A stretch of DNA of 64,000 nucleotides from Ceratotherium simum simum (Eukaryota; Chordata; Mammalia; Perissodactyla; Rhinocerotidae): assembly GCF_000283155.1 (NCBI RefSeq), contig NW_004454217.1, positions 620,371-684,370 of the forward strand, given 5' to 3'. Every line of letters begins with the position of its first letter. Position 1 is the stretch's first letter. This document shows, piece by piece, positions 1 to 11,064 of this stretch. The notes under the pieces were generated by a model. The model saw only the letters and a program-made list of their open reading frames with translations, made no database searches and was not told the DNA's origin. The translations under genes and the position numbers were made by a program.

Positions 1-344
1 AAAATAACAGAAAACAGAAGAAATTATCTGAAACTACCAGTCCCACCAAAAAAACAATTTCAAAAAGTCCCACTGGCAGAACACATCTCTGACACTGGCA
101 TTTCTGTGCCATTGCCTCCTCCCTGCCACCCCTCCAGAATGTCTCTTTCTCTGCAATGGCACCTCACACTCAGGGCCCACAGCCTGGGCATCAGGAAGCA
201 GTCAGCAGCACTTCCGTCCCCTCACAACCCACATGACTCCAAGCAGATCAGGGCTGAGACAACCCCTCAACTTACTCCTAGAGCACTGCTGACGGAGCAT
301 TTGGGTCTGGGTTTGGAAATGCAAAGCTAGAGAAGGAAAGGTGG

Positions 345-515
345 TGAAAAACAGACTTGGAACCTAGGAAGCTGGCTCCGCCACTTTCTAACTTTGTGAT
401 TCTCAGAGCCTGAAACATTGGCACAATAATGGGACCAACCTCATAGAGTTGTTCTATAATTGAGATAAATGTTTACAAAGATCTTAGCACTATCCTAGCA
501 GCTATGATTACTGGT
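345..515 (+). mobile_element. MIR SINE
   Basis: 'ggctccgccactttctaact ... tgtgattctcagagcctgaa' followed by an 'aataatgggaccaacctcat' stretch and 'agagttgttctataattgag' match MIR in order. Confidence 0.78.
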
Positions 516-2774
516 CTTTAAACTCCTCATAGAGGAAACTTCAAAAACTAATTCTACCCTACCTTTGGCCATCTCTTCATGGAGGTGGCTACCAGCTGGA
601 GGATGCTGGAGGTTTCCCATGGAGTCACTGACCTCAGGCTGGGAACCAGAGCAGTCATCTCTTTGGATTTTGGACAACGACAGTTCTGAATGGCAGGACC
701 AGTCCTCCACCTGGGAAGTACTCACAAACTCTTCTCTTTAACTCACCACATTATGCATCAGGAAAGCCATATTCAAAATCATATTTTATAGATATTAAAA
801 GCAGTTAACACCTCAGAGATGGCAAGAACACAATACTCACTATGATACAAGTTATAAAGGGCCCGTGCTTTTAGAAAGGTCAGTGTTTGAGGTGGGGCTA
901 TCAGATTTTATACTTCAGGATGTAGAATAACAAGAAGAAAAATTAAAGGGACAGCTCAAGGTATTTTTCCATCTACAATAACTGCTATCTCTGTTCCTTG
1001 GAGGATATGGATGTTTCTCTCTACACACACATACACCCTCCCACAAAATCATCTAGTTATATGGCTGAATGTGAAATACCAGGGCAAATCTAATTTCCAC
1101 TCATATCCTTTTTCTGTTTCGTGTTCTACTGGTCACAGCAGAACTGAATACAAAGCACCTGGCATCTCTGCTGAGAGGGAGAAAAATGGCAAGTTACACT
1201 CAGTAACAAGCACCCAAGGTCCTGGAGAAGGAATGCAGTTTATTGAATCTTCTACCCCAGCCAAACCTTATCCCTGCATTCTTATCATGTCTGTTATCTG
1301 CACAAGCAAAGCTTCCCTGTAAGGGCAAAAGAATGCCCCAGTCCAGAGGCCCCACCTTTAGCAAACAGGTGTTGCTATGCCTGTGAATATAACACCAGCC
1401 AGAGCCAAGACGGGGCTCCTTCACTGCAAGTAGAGTGGTTCAAAGGAAAAGAACATCTGAGGAATGCAGCTGAGGCCAGGCCTGCTCTTGCCCAGGATTT
1501 CTGGTTCTACTTCCCACCTTGACATGGAGGGAAAAGGCTGACACACACAGGTGTTCAGAGCCCTCGGGCCGAGTTTACAAGGGGGCAAATGGGACAATGA
1601 GAAGACACTGTTTCGTGGTAGCACAGCTCACGGGAAAGAAATGGGAAGAGGAAATACAAATGTATTCTTTGTGAAAACAGGCCTTGGACCCTGGCCTCAG
1701 GTATTCACACCCATCTTACCTTCTCCAGGAGCTTAACGTATAAACTGGCTGCAACGAGAAAAGGTGGAAAGAGCAGGTTGAACAGGCAACTGGAGAGCGT
1801 TGGAGGAAGAGGAAGGGAGTGGGGGATGCATACCTCATCATCAAGACACAGGCCCCACACCTCCTGGTCTACAGAGTGCAAGAGTGAACCCATCCAACGT
1901 GCTCTCAGCCCCACCTGGGAACACAGGCCATCAGAGGGACCCACGCAGTTCTAAGAAGTGATTTCTTCTCTGCAGGCACTTTCAACCTAGTGAGGAAATG
2001 GGACGGACGGACACACACCATAGCATGCAACAAATGGGGTTAGTGGTAGTTAAATACCATTCTGAATGGATCAACAACAGCATTTCTCTACGCGCTAAGA
2101 ACAGAGCAGAGTGGGGTTTCTTCTACATGAATGGTCTCTGTTGCTATACCATCATATCTGCAATTTTAATGTGGCTTCTAACTAAATCCCTGCCCACATG
2201 TGCCATACTAACATGAGAGCGTAGGTTATTGTCATTTATTAATTTGGGGTGGCGGGTGTTATTTCTTGCTCTTTGAAAAACAGGTCCGGATTACCCAGTT
2301 GCAGGGCTGTGAACACTGCGTGCGGCCCTGGCATGCTAAAATGTGAAATATTTTAAGGGTGCAGTCATTTCTTCCTCCACAGCACCTGAGCTTCTGCTGA
2401 TCTCTCAATGAGATAACAGCCTCCTTCCCACAGGACTTTGCTAGGCAGCCACTCACTGGGCACAGGCCCTGAATAATTCATGGTCAGCCCAGTCACTCAG
2501 AAGCACCAAGGCCTGCCAGCTGCCATTAACTGGGAGGCAGACTCCAGGCTTACTGTAAAAGAATTCAACACTATCAACTTCCCCTGAGACCTTCTTTACA
2601 GAAACAGACAATTCTTCCCTCTCTTCTTGTCCCCATTTTAAACGAGGTACTTTCCCACTAGATTAAAGCACAACTGACTTTTACTCTAAGGAGGGCAGAT
2701 GCCAAGTACACAGATGGGGTGGAGAGAAAGTGATGTCCTCACACAAGTACACTGTCCGGATGTCACTTCCCAAT
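516..2774. other. Intron 2 sequence without recognised features
   Basis: I see no exon with splice sites and no repeat I can name. The open frames in both directions lack domains and overlap each other, as expected by chance. Confidence 0.6.
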
Positions 2775-2850
2775 TCAGGATGCTGAGATGACACTGTTAA
2801 AGGACCAGACACTGTGCCTGACACAAGATAGATGCTCAATAAATGTCAGT
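2775..2850 (+). mobile_element. MIR SINE 3' end
   Basis: 'actgtgcctgacacaagata' followed by 'gatgctcaataaatgtcagt' matches the MIR/L2-shared 3' end. It is short. Confidence 0.65.
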
Positions 2851-2929
2851 CCTTGTCCCTTCCTCCTACCTGTCCCTCTGCTCCAGACAAACTGATCCAT
2901 GCCCTACCACCTGTCTTGGGCTTTCCCAT

Positions 2930-3200
2930 CTCCATGCCTCTGCTCTTGGTGTTCCCCTCACCTCTTGGTCTAGAGTCCACCCATCTTTCAAGCTCAGCTC
3001 AGAACTTCCCTCCTCCAGCAAGGCCTCCCAGATTATCCTAGCTGGGATGATTCCTCCTCCTCAGAAACCCTATACCAGTACTGTCAGCCCGCCTTGTCTG
3101 GCACCTATCATGCACTGCCTTAGAGTACAGCTTATCTCTTCTTATGCACCTCATTATTATATTATCATTCTTATCTACCTCATTAAAATAATGGAAAGTA
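2930..3200 (+). mobile_element. L2 LINE fragment
   Basis: 'tcaagctcagctcagaactt ... cctccagcaaggcctcccag' and the following pyrimidine-rich text match the L2 segment that usually reads 'caggtctcagctcaaatgtc ... gaggccttccctgacc'. Open frames here are chance frames. Confidence 0.78.
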
Positions 3201-3624
3201 CACGAGTTACGAACTCAAGAAAAATCAAAAGTGGACTCCAGTCTCAGCTTTTGACACTGACTGGCCTTGTGACCCCGAGCAGTCAAATCTCCCTCAAATC
3301 TAAGGGATCTGAAGTAAAAAATCTCTAAGGTCCTCTAGATATACTGCTCCTGGAAATATACCATAATCTGTTTTAGGGCAGATGCAAGTTTCATATAACC
3401 TTCACTCCATACTCCCTAGCCCAGAATCATCTTAGAAACAGTTGTTCAAAAATGATTTAGGCATTTCAGAAGCCTGAACAGAAGCCTAAACAGACAAAGG
3501 CTGTGTGAGAGAGGTGGCACCACGTGGTAAACTGCAGAGCCTATTCTACCCTATGTAATACCCCCCAGTCCATACCTTCACCCTTCACAATGAGGAGAAG
3601 AAAGCCAGAACTCCTAACAGGTGT

Positions 3625-3740
3625 CAAGAGGTCCTTTTCAAAATTCACTTACCTAAGCCAGCCATCTCATTTATGGATAAGGAGAACGAGGCACAGGGCG
3701 GCACGCCCAGAGATACACAGTAAGTTACTGCATACTGGAA
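3625..3740 (-). mobile_element. MIR SINE fragment
   Basis: 'ctcatttatggataaggaga' then 'acgaggcacagggcggcacg' and 'cacagtaagttactgcatac' resemble MIR read in reverse. Weak. Confidence 0.5.
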
Positions 3741-4299
3741 ATTAGAAAGTAGGCCTTCTGAATTCCTGCTGCCTCTTTCATTTCTAGGGCAAACTTGAAG
3801 GTAGAGGGGACTGAAGACAAAGGAAGTGGCATGCATTTCTCATGCCTCTCTGTGAGCACAAAATCAGAGAAAGCTCATCCTAATCCCCTCTCCCACCTCA
3901 ACTTCCAGTATCTAACACCAAGTTGGAGCCAACAGGCTTGTACTAAGTGGCAGATGACCCATATCTTTCCATGTTCTCAGACGTCCAACTTGTACCCGCG
4001 CAGAGAGAATGAAGACCCAGACTATGGTATGGGCAGCTTCAATCTCATCCTCCCAGCCCAGTACAGAACCACACAGTCAGCCCCAATACACTCTGTTGTC
4101 CAAAGACCCTTTCTCTCAGTTTTCTGCACTGGACTTTTCTTTATGATGTTCTGAGGGAACAGTTTATTCAGGAGGCATTTTTTAAAACCATCTGATAAAT
4201 GGATTCATTCATTATAACTAGAATTTTATGACAGGTAAGGAATGAGGTGAGATAAGAGAGAGACTAAGTAACCTGCCATGCTCACCCATAACCACCTCT
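3741..4299. other. Intron 2 sequence without recognised features
   Basis: Nothing recognised. A 119-residue plus-strand frame (3795-4154) has no domain and no splice-site context. The stretch 3345-3620 is likewise empty. Confidence 0.55.
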
Positions 4300-4310
4300 C
4301 CACTCACCTT

Positions 4311-4687
4311 TTTTTTTTTTTTTTNNNNNNNNNNNNNNNNNNNNNNNNNNNNNNNNNNNNNNNNNNNNNNNNNNNNNNNNNNNNNNNNNNNNNNNNNNNN
4401 NNNNNNNNNNNNNNNNNNNNNNNNCCGTGCTAATCCTCCTCTTTTTGCTGAGGAAGACCAGCTCTGAGCTAACATCCATTGCCAATCCTCCTCCTTTTTT
4501 TTTCCCCAAAGCCCCCCAGTAGATAGTTGTATGTCACAGTTGCACATCCTTCTAATTGCTGTATGTGGGATGCGGCCTCAGCATGGCCAGAGAAGCGGTG
4601 CGTCGGTGCGCGCCCTGGATCCGAACCCGGGCCACCAGTAGCGGAGCGCGCGCACTTACTTAACTGCCAAGCCACGGGGCCGGCCCC
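4311..4687 (-). mobile_element. ERE-type SINE, composite form, interrupted by assembly gap
   Basis: The tRNA-like head reads on the minus strand from about 4687, with a recognisable B box near 4620-4635 (GGTTCGGATCC-like, slightly decayed). Next come the 'acagcaattagaaggatgtg' type body and then a second cassette (4430-4497) typical of the other ERE subfamily. Its tail runs into a T run at 4311-4324 and then 100 N. CTCCACTCACCTTT lies on both sides (about 4300-4313 and 4686-4699) and fits a target-site duplication. The true length is unknown because of the gap. Confidence 0.9.
4325..4424. other. Assembly gap, 100 N
   Basis: Exactly 100 ambiguous bases, the usual placeholder for a gap of unknown size. 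It lies inside the SINE tail next to a poly(T) run, where assembly often fails. Confidence 0.98.
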
Positions 4688-4824
4688 TCCACTCACCTTT
4701 GTATTACCATTTCTATCACCCTTTTAGTTACGATCTATCAGAAAAAATACAAATTGTGACCATGATAGTGCCTTTTCTCCAATACCCCTTATTTTAATGA
4801 CATAATAAAAGCTTCAGAAAAGTA

Positions 4825-5495
4825 TGGGGAGAAGTTGGCACACTTGTGCCCTGTTAGTAGGAATGTAAAATGGTGCAGCTGCTGTGGAAAACAGCTGGAG
4901 GTTTCTCAAAAAATTAAAAATAGAATTACGTATGATCCAGCAATCCCACTTCTGGGTATATATCCAAAAGAAATAGAAGCAGGATCTCAAAGAGATATTG
5001 GCACATCCATGTTCACTGCAGCATTATTCACAAGAGCCAAGTGGTGGAAGCAACCCAGGTGTCCACTGATGAATGAACGGTTGAGGAAAATGTGGCCTGT
5101 ACCTACAATGGAATATTATTCAGCCTTAAAAAAGAAGGGAATCCTGTCACATGCCACAACATGGATAAACCTTGAGGTCATTACGCTAAGTCATTAAGAG
5201 GACATTATGAAATCAGCCAGTCAAAAAGACGGGTACTGTATGATTCCACTTATATGAGGTATCTAGAGTAGTCAAACTCACGGAAACAGAAAGTCAAATA
5301 GAGGTTGCCAGGAGCTGGGGGGGAGGGGGAATTGGGGAGTTGTTCAATGGGTGTAGAGTTTCAGTTTTGAAAGATGAAAAAGTTCTAGAGATCTACTATA
5401 ACAACGTGAATATAGTTAACACTACTGAACTGTACACTTAAAAATGGTTAAGATGGTAAATTTTATATGTCTTTTGCCACAACTAAAAATTTTTA
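4825..5495 (+). mobile_element. L1 (mammalian-wide L1M-type) 3' end
   Basis: The sequence follows the familiar end of L1 ORF2 and its 3' UTR. A degraded reading frame contains the motifs NPAIPLLGIYPKE-like and TMEYYSALKKK. After it come the 'tgattccacttatatgaggt' region, the 'gttgccaggagctgggggg' stretch and the 'ctgaactgtacacttaaaaa' end. Only about 670 bp of the 3' end remain, the 5' part is missing and no clean poly(A) tail survives. The open stretch at 4835-5197 is a remnant of this element and not a host gene. Confidence 0.92.
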
Positions 5496-5499
5496 AAAA

Positions 5500-6250
5500 G
5501 CTTCAGTAAAGACTCAGGCAGAATGCACTACAGCAGATCTAAAGCCGCATGTTATATGTCTGTGATTCTGAAGCTCGAACAAAACGTTCTCAAATGCTAT
5601 CAACCAACGCGCGGATCCCTCCAAGTCCTCTCTTCAACCCTTAAGGAAAAAAAAACAAAAAACTTTATGGGAATCCTGCCAACTCTCATTTTTATAACAA
5701 AAGGCCTAATAAATTAGTTTTTGATTCCAAATTGCCTCCAAGCCTCACATCTGTGTATAGTGCTGTAGAATAAATTCCATTCATCACAGTTACCACTTGT
5801 GTCAGGCCTGATGATTTTTACAAGTCCAACCTTCATGAAATTGTTCAAAAATTTTTTCAGTCAGCATCTTTGAGATCAAGTCCCCAAAACACGAAAGTAA
5901 TCAATTGGTGGTTTAGGAATGTCAGTAGCAACACATCATAGTTAGGGCAGGCACACACACATTTACACAGTTTGTATGTGTGTGCATGTGCAGGCCCACA
6001 TGTGCACAAGATCACCCTGGTAGATATTAAATAGACAAGTTTTCCTTACTCCTAAGGTTTTGTGACACTACATCATCAACCATCCTAAAATATTTAGACT
6101 TGCCCACTCAGCTAAAGAATACTGATATCCTATCAGTGTGGGAACATACAGAGTTTTCTGTTAAGGATAACTTTAGTGTTATAAGTGCTCATGAAGTAAC
6201 GAACTAAGGTTCTTACTGATCAAAACACTGTCCTTCTATTCTGCCTATTA
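5500..6250. other. Intron 2 sequence, simple repeat only
   Basis: It holds only the CA/TG-rich patch at 5948-6010. No gene or named repeat seen. Confidence 0.55.
5948..6010. repeat. CA/TG-rich imperfect simple sequence
   Basis: A short CACACACACA run is followed by TGTGTGTGCATGTG. The two halves are complementary in kind and could pair. Confidence 0.75.
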
Positions 6251-6267
6251 AAGATTATGGAAGGGCA

Positions 6268-6511
6268 GGGGCCAGCCCAGTGGCGCAAGCGGTTAGGTGC
6301 ACGCGCTCCGCTGCGGTGGCCCGGGGTTCGCCGGTTCGGATCCCGGGCATGCACCGACGCACCACATGGCAAGCCATGCTGTGGCGGCGTCCCATATAAA
6401 GTGGAGGAAGATGGGCACAGATGTTAGCCCAGGGCCAGTCTTCCTCAGCAAAAAGAGGAGGATTGGCAGATGTTAGCTCAGGGCCGATCTTCCTCAAAAA
6501 AAAAAAAAAGG
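6268..6511 (+). mobile_element. ERE-type SINE, 'cccatataaa' subfamily
   Basis: The head reads gccagcccagtggcgcaagc with a clear B box (GGTTCGGATCCC, 6333-6344). It is followed by the 'tcccatataaagtggagg' body, two gatgttagc modules and a 13-A tail. TTATGGAAGGGCA is duplicated exactly at 6255-6267 and 6512-6524. It is complete and fairly young. Confidence 0.93.
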
Positions 6512-6874
6512 TTATGGAAGGGCAAATGGCAAAAATCGTTACACAGGAGAAGGGCCTGTAATTTGAAGCGATTACAATCAAAATTTTGTTATCATCCTAC
6601 CAGAGCCTGCCATTTCTGACTCATCAAACATAAAAAGTTAAAAAATAAACAAGAGCCTAGGACTTGAGTCAAAGTCCCATGGCATTTATTATTTCCTGGA
6701 GAAGCACAAAGGTTGCTATCATCTCGATAACTATACACAGTTTGCGTCTCACTGTGTACACAGAAACCACAGGGAAAAAGAAGCCAAAACTCACCTGGGT
6801 AACCACAGGAAGTCAGCCTGCTAACTCCCCAGAAGCTCACACACAATTTTAGAGGCGTAAGGGAACTTACCATC

Positions 6875-6995
6875 CAACCTGACCACCACCTCGTTTTTCA
6901 AATGAGGAAACTGAGGCTGAGAAAGGCTGGATGATTTCTCCCAAGCCTCAACTAGCCAAGCCCAGTGGCACCCCGATCTCCTGACTTCAGTAACA
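6875..6995 (-). mobile_element. MIR SINE fragment
   Basis: 'tttttcaaatgaggaaactg' and 'aggctgagaaaggctggatg' then 'ctagccaagcccagtggcac' match the reverse complement of the MIR core. Confidence 0.72.
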
Positions 6996-6999
6996 GTAC

Positions 7000-8875
7000 T
7001 GACAATGGCCTCCGATCTGAAGCCACTTTTGTAAATGCCATAAAATAGCTTTGTGACCTAAAAAATGTTTCCCCTAGATTTTACTGGCCATCTGCTGGCT
7101 TTTCTCTAACAACAGAACAGCAATGGAACAGTAGGCGTGTTAAATGAAGTGCCCAACTAGAATCTGTCATTTGGTGGGGTCTCAGGATACCTCCACTTAT
7201 TTAATTTCATCCTTCCTTAAATAAAAACATACCCCTTTTCAGTGAAGGGAGGCATTTATATGGAGATGGACAAAAAATAATGTAAAACTAAAATTTCACA
7301 GTTATAAACTATTAAGACATCAATAAAAAAATACCCCTTTTCAAAAAAATTTTTCAAGTTGTTTATACAACCTACTAAGACTCATATCTAGGATATATTT
7401 TACATGTCCATATCTTATAATTCATACTGCCATATCTTTTTAGTATACTATTTAACAAAAACAAATGTTTGATCTTTTTGTTATATATGTCACTTAGGCC
7501 TCCCTTGTTAACTGGTCACACTTCTCTTCTGCCTGACAGGAATAAAAAGAATGCTGTAAAATACTAGATTCTTAACTTTCAGCTTTCCTGTTAAGTAGAG
7601 GTAACGTTTGGCTCTACTGGGAAAGGTTTTAATAAGCTCAACCACCACTGATGTCATCAAGTGAGTCTTCATCTCTTAAAACAAATAAGAAAAATCTTTG
7701 CTCTAATTTCTGTTCTTTTAACAGTTCTAATCTTCTAAGTTTACTCAAGGTATCTCAAAGTCTTACTCATAATTCTCTAATATGGAGTAATTCTAGAGAG
7801 AGGCACAAGATTTTTTTCTTTCATGAACTAAAGGACATTCAGAGGCCCAAAAATACTTACGTGAAGGAGAGCAATTTCCGAGAGAGAAAAGGCAGGTCAG
7901 AGACAGGCATCAAAGGCTTTCAATTACCACCCTGGAACGCAGGGGCCCCTGATTTATATTACCCCTGGAGCAGGCAGGCTGGGCAAACAACAAACTGATT
8001 CAGAAAATCTCAGACTGAAATCTGTAAAATGGGGGCTAATGCCTCCTACCAAACACTGCTCTTAATATTATAGTAATATTTTTATAATCTCCTCCAAGAT
8101 GAAAGTGATACACAAATTATAAGTATTACAAATAAACCCCCGAAAATCTAGTTATATTTCTTCTTTATTATCCCCTGATACCAAACTACAGCTGTCTCAA
8201 CAAAGAGGAACAGTGCACTACAGCTAAATAACCCCCACAAAGGACCAACCATCTTCCAGGCACAGCCAGCCTATCTGACTTGGCTTTTCTATGCTGAGCA
8301 CATCCCTCTCCCTCCAAGGAACACAGGTCTCCCATTCCCATCTCCGTCTCTCTCTCTCTCCCCCTCCAATTTTTGTTATTTGCAGGGGGAAAAAAAAAAT
8401 CAATTCCTCAACCTCCACTCCAAGAAAAGTTTCTAGATTTTTTTTTGCACTTTTCTCCTAAATCACTTTCAATAAATGTTTAAGGTTATGATCATTTTAA
8501 CGGGCACTGAGTACAAACCTAAAACAGGTAAATGCAGCAGGAGAAGATGCAAATGCAAAGAACATATTAGTTTTTTTTTAATTAAAAAAATGGAAGTCTT
8601 TTTCAGCTTTTCCTGCCTCCCAGAAGAAGGCCTGAGAGTCACAAATGCCCTCTGAACACCACAGCAAACGAAGCCACAGGTCACCATTGTCTTCAGGCCA
8701 TCAGAACATGTGCCCCTTGAATGTTCCTGCTTTTCCAGCTTGACTTCTTCTAATCTTCCCACCTTGCATTAATGTAACATTTCTCAATATGGAGGGCCCT
8801 CCTTGCAGGAGGAGAGAGGAGCCCCCTCTCCAGAAGACTTATTTTCACAATGAAATTTTATAATCAATACCTCAT
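7000..8875. other. Intron 2 sequence without recognised repeats
   Basis: AT-rich, with the CTCF-like motif at 7083 and a short CT run near 8344-8366. No coding exon seen. The stretch 6530-6870 is also empty. Confidence 0.55.
7083..7099 (-). promoter_or_regulatory. CTCF-like motif
   Basis: The minus strand reads GCCAGCAGATGGCCAGT, a good match to the CTCF core. It lies in unique-looking intron sequence. Binding is inference. Confidence 0.42.
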
Positions 8876-8879
8876 ACAC

Positions 8880-9045
8880 AGGCCTATGAGCGGACACTGA
8901 GCTAGGCACCTTCCATATTATTTTAAGTTCTCGCAACAATCCCACAAGGTGGACATTATGATTCTCTTCCTATAGAAGTAACTTGCCCACCACCTTATAG
9001 CTAGTAATGGGCAGAGCAGGGATTCAATCTCAGACTCCAGGCCTC
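8880..9045 (-). mobile_element. MIR SINE
   Basis: 'ggacactgagctaggcacct', 'tctcgcaacaatcccacaag', 'cacaaggtggacattatgat', 'agctagtaatgggcagagca' and 'gggattcaatctcagactcc' give MIR in reverse over most of its length. Confidence 0.83.
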
Positions 9046-9282
9046 TAAAGCCATTCTTCCATTCTCAGCATCAGCCCTAAGACCGACAGTCCTGGGTGCC
9101 GGAATCCAAACCCAAGAACATCCGGGTGCCCACCCCAGGAAGACTCCAAACATGCATGCGGACAGGCAGACTGAGAGCGCCTCAGGGCCCATACGGTTTC
9201 CAAAGGCTGGAGAGAATACAGACAAATATGAGCTAAGGAAAATGTAATATAATCCTGAAAACTGGAGTCCACATCATAGAGA

Positions 9283-9300
9283 CAAAAAAAAAAAAAAAAA
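9283..9300. repeat. A-tract
   Basis: A run of about seventeen A after GAC, with no target duplication found around it, so I do not call it a retro-insertion. Confidence 0.9.
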
Positions 9301-9379
9301 TCCAAACAGTGGCCTGCCTTGCAGATTTGTGACCAAAATACCCCAAGCAGCTGGCACCCAGGAGAGAAAACGTGACGTG

Positions 9380-9649
9380 AGGTTTCATATAATCAAAACC
9401 AAACTCACTTCCCTCCCTCCTCTCTTTCCCATGGTAAGTCCTAGGGACTGTAACATTGAGTCCTTGCTCTCTCAAGCCCTTTGCCTCCACCCCACTTTCA
9501 GGGCCTCTCCTCGTCTCTTCCCTGGATGAACATGACCGTCTCCTAAAACGGCTTCCCTCCCTCTAGCCATCTCCTCACTGAGCCATCCCCCACAGTGTCC
9601 TGAGATACCAGTCAGATCCTACCATTCCCTGACCCCATACAGTGGTTCT
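9380..9649 (+). mobile_element. L2 LINE, left part of an interrupted copy
   Basis: Pyrimidine-rich L2 3' text ('ctctcaagccctttgcctcc', 'gacccc' before the break) is cut by a hAT element and an ERE. It resumes at 10085 with 'ctaaactccttggcatggca', the usual L2 continuation. Confidence 0.78.
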
Positions 9650-9816
9650 CAGGCTAAGTCATTAGGGGCCTCAGGACCCCTGGGGGTAGAAATCAAGGGG
9701 AGGCCACTCTGTTTCATCCAGGGTGTCTCCCAGTTTGCCTTTTTACATATTGAGGTGACAAATAATATTCTATTTGAAAATAAAAATTCTCCTGAGCTAA
9801 ATTTTGAAAACCACTG
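9650..9816. mobile_element. Short hAT-type MITE (167 bp) inside L2
   Basis: Inverted ends CAGTGGTTCTCA (9650-9661) and TGAAAACCACTG (9805-9816) match the MER5/Charlie end pattern with one mismatch. The interior reads 'aggggcctcaggacccctgg'. The usual 8-bp target duplication is not preserved. It interrupts the L2 copy. Confidence 0.8.
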
Positions 9817-9820
9817 GCCA

Positions 9821-10069
9821 GGCCGGCCCAGTGGCGCAAGCAGTTAAGTGCACGCCCTCCACTGCGGCGGCCCAGGGTTCGCTGGTTTGGATCCCGGGCG
9901 CACACCAACGCACTGCTTGGCAAGCCATGCTGTGGCGGCGTCCCATATAAAGTGTAGGAAGATGGGCACGGATGTTAGCCCACAGTCAGTCTTCGTCAGC
10001 AAAAAAAAGGAGAGGATTGGCAGATGTTAGCAAAGGGTTGATCTCCTCACAAAAAAAAAAAAAAAGAAA
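9821..10069 (+). mobile_element. ERE-type SINE inserted at the end of a hAT MITE
   Basis: It has the same subfamily structure as the copy at 6268 (tRNA-like head, 'tcccatataaagtgtagg' body, two gatgttagc modules, A-rich tail). It is flanked by an exact 15-bp duplication GAAAACCACTGGCCA (9806-9820 and 10070-10084). The duplicated target contains the terminal repeat of the older hAT element, so the insertion order is clear. Confidence 0.93.
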
Positions 10070-10084
10070 GAAAACCACTGGCCA

Positions 10085-10420
10085 AAAGGACACAGGCTAA
10101 ACTCCTTGGCATGGCATTCAAGGCCCTCCTTGTCCACTCCTATGGTTCTACCTTGAGCTCCCTCTGCATGTGGCTCCCTAAGACAGCCAGGCACCATCAT
10201 GCTATTCATGGCACCGCTTACTCAGCCTAAAACTCCCTTCCATCTACTGACATGGCCTCTCCTCTGTGAGAAATGAAGATCTTTTCTACTGACCACAGAT
10301 GTGTTTTCACTTAATCACCTATCTCTGTATTTCTAACACTAATCACAGTACCTGGCATATAGGTGCTTAATAAATATTTCACTCATTCATTCACTAATAA
10401 ATGAATGAAACAAAAAAGTC
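10085..10420 (+). mobile_element. L2 LINE, right part, with 3' end
   Basis: Continues the L2 copy from 9380-9649: 'ggcattcaaggccctccttg', '...cagtacctggcatataggtg' and the ending 'cttaataaatatttcactca' with a ttcattcact tail. It is a typical L2 3' terminus. Confidence 0.85.
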
Positions 10421-10752
10421 AAATGCCACCTCACTCTAATAATCATGATTCACAAAGCTTAAAAAATAGATCACTTAAGTGTACTTTTACATGTACCTGC
10501 TACCACCGGGTTTTCCAACACTGTTAGTTAAAAATCTCATCAGTGGATTGATACTAGCATTACAAAAAAATGGAAGAGAACAGAAAATATCAGAGTACCT
10601 CAGGTAGCACAAGTAAACACTACTTCGTGAAATTTAAATGTGGGTGTATACAGAAGTATACCCATATACATAAATTTCTGTGTGTGCTAGACTGCCATAT
10701 AAAACATATTTCTTACGGATATTGTACCCCAAATTTTTTTTTTTCAAAATCT

Positions 10753-11049
10753 TTTTTTTTTTTTTTGGTGAGGAAGATCAGCCCTGAGCTAACATTCATG
10801 CTAATCCTCCTCTTTTTGCTGAGGAAGACCGGCTCTGAGCTAACATCTATTGCCAATCCTCCTCCTCTCCGCCCTAAAGCCCCAGTAGATAGTTGTATGT
10901 CATAGTTGCACATCCTTCTAGTTGCTGTATGTGGGACGGGCCTCAACATGGCCGGAGAAGCGGTGCGGCGGTGCGCGCCCGGGATCCGAACCCGGGCCGC
11001 CAGTAGCAGAGCTCGCGCACTCAACTGCTAAGCCACGGGGCCAGCCCAT
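10753..11049 (-). mobile_element. ERE-type SINE, composite form
   Basis: On the minus strand the head starts near 11049 with an intact B-box region (GGTTCGGATCCC around 10983-10998) and the 'acagcaactagaaggatgtg' body. It then continues into a tail with two gatgttagc-like modules (10767-10862) that normally belongs to the other subfamily. TTTCAAAATCT flanks it at 10742-10752 and 11051-11061. Confidence 0.92.
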
Positions 11050-11064
11050 CTTTCAAAATCTTAG

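Noticed and set aside
2843..3328. 161-residue open frame
   Set aside because: It crosses MIR and L2 remnants. Composition is that of pyrimidine-rich repeat text.
4835..5197. 120-residue open frame as a gene
   Set aside because: It is the decayed end of L1 ORF2, recognisable by the PAIPLLGIYPKE and TMEYYSALKKK stretches, and sits in an L1 3' end.
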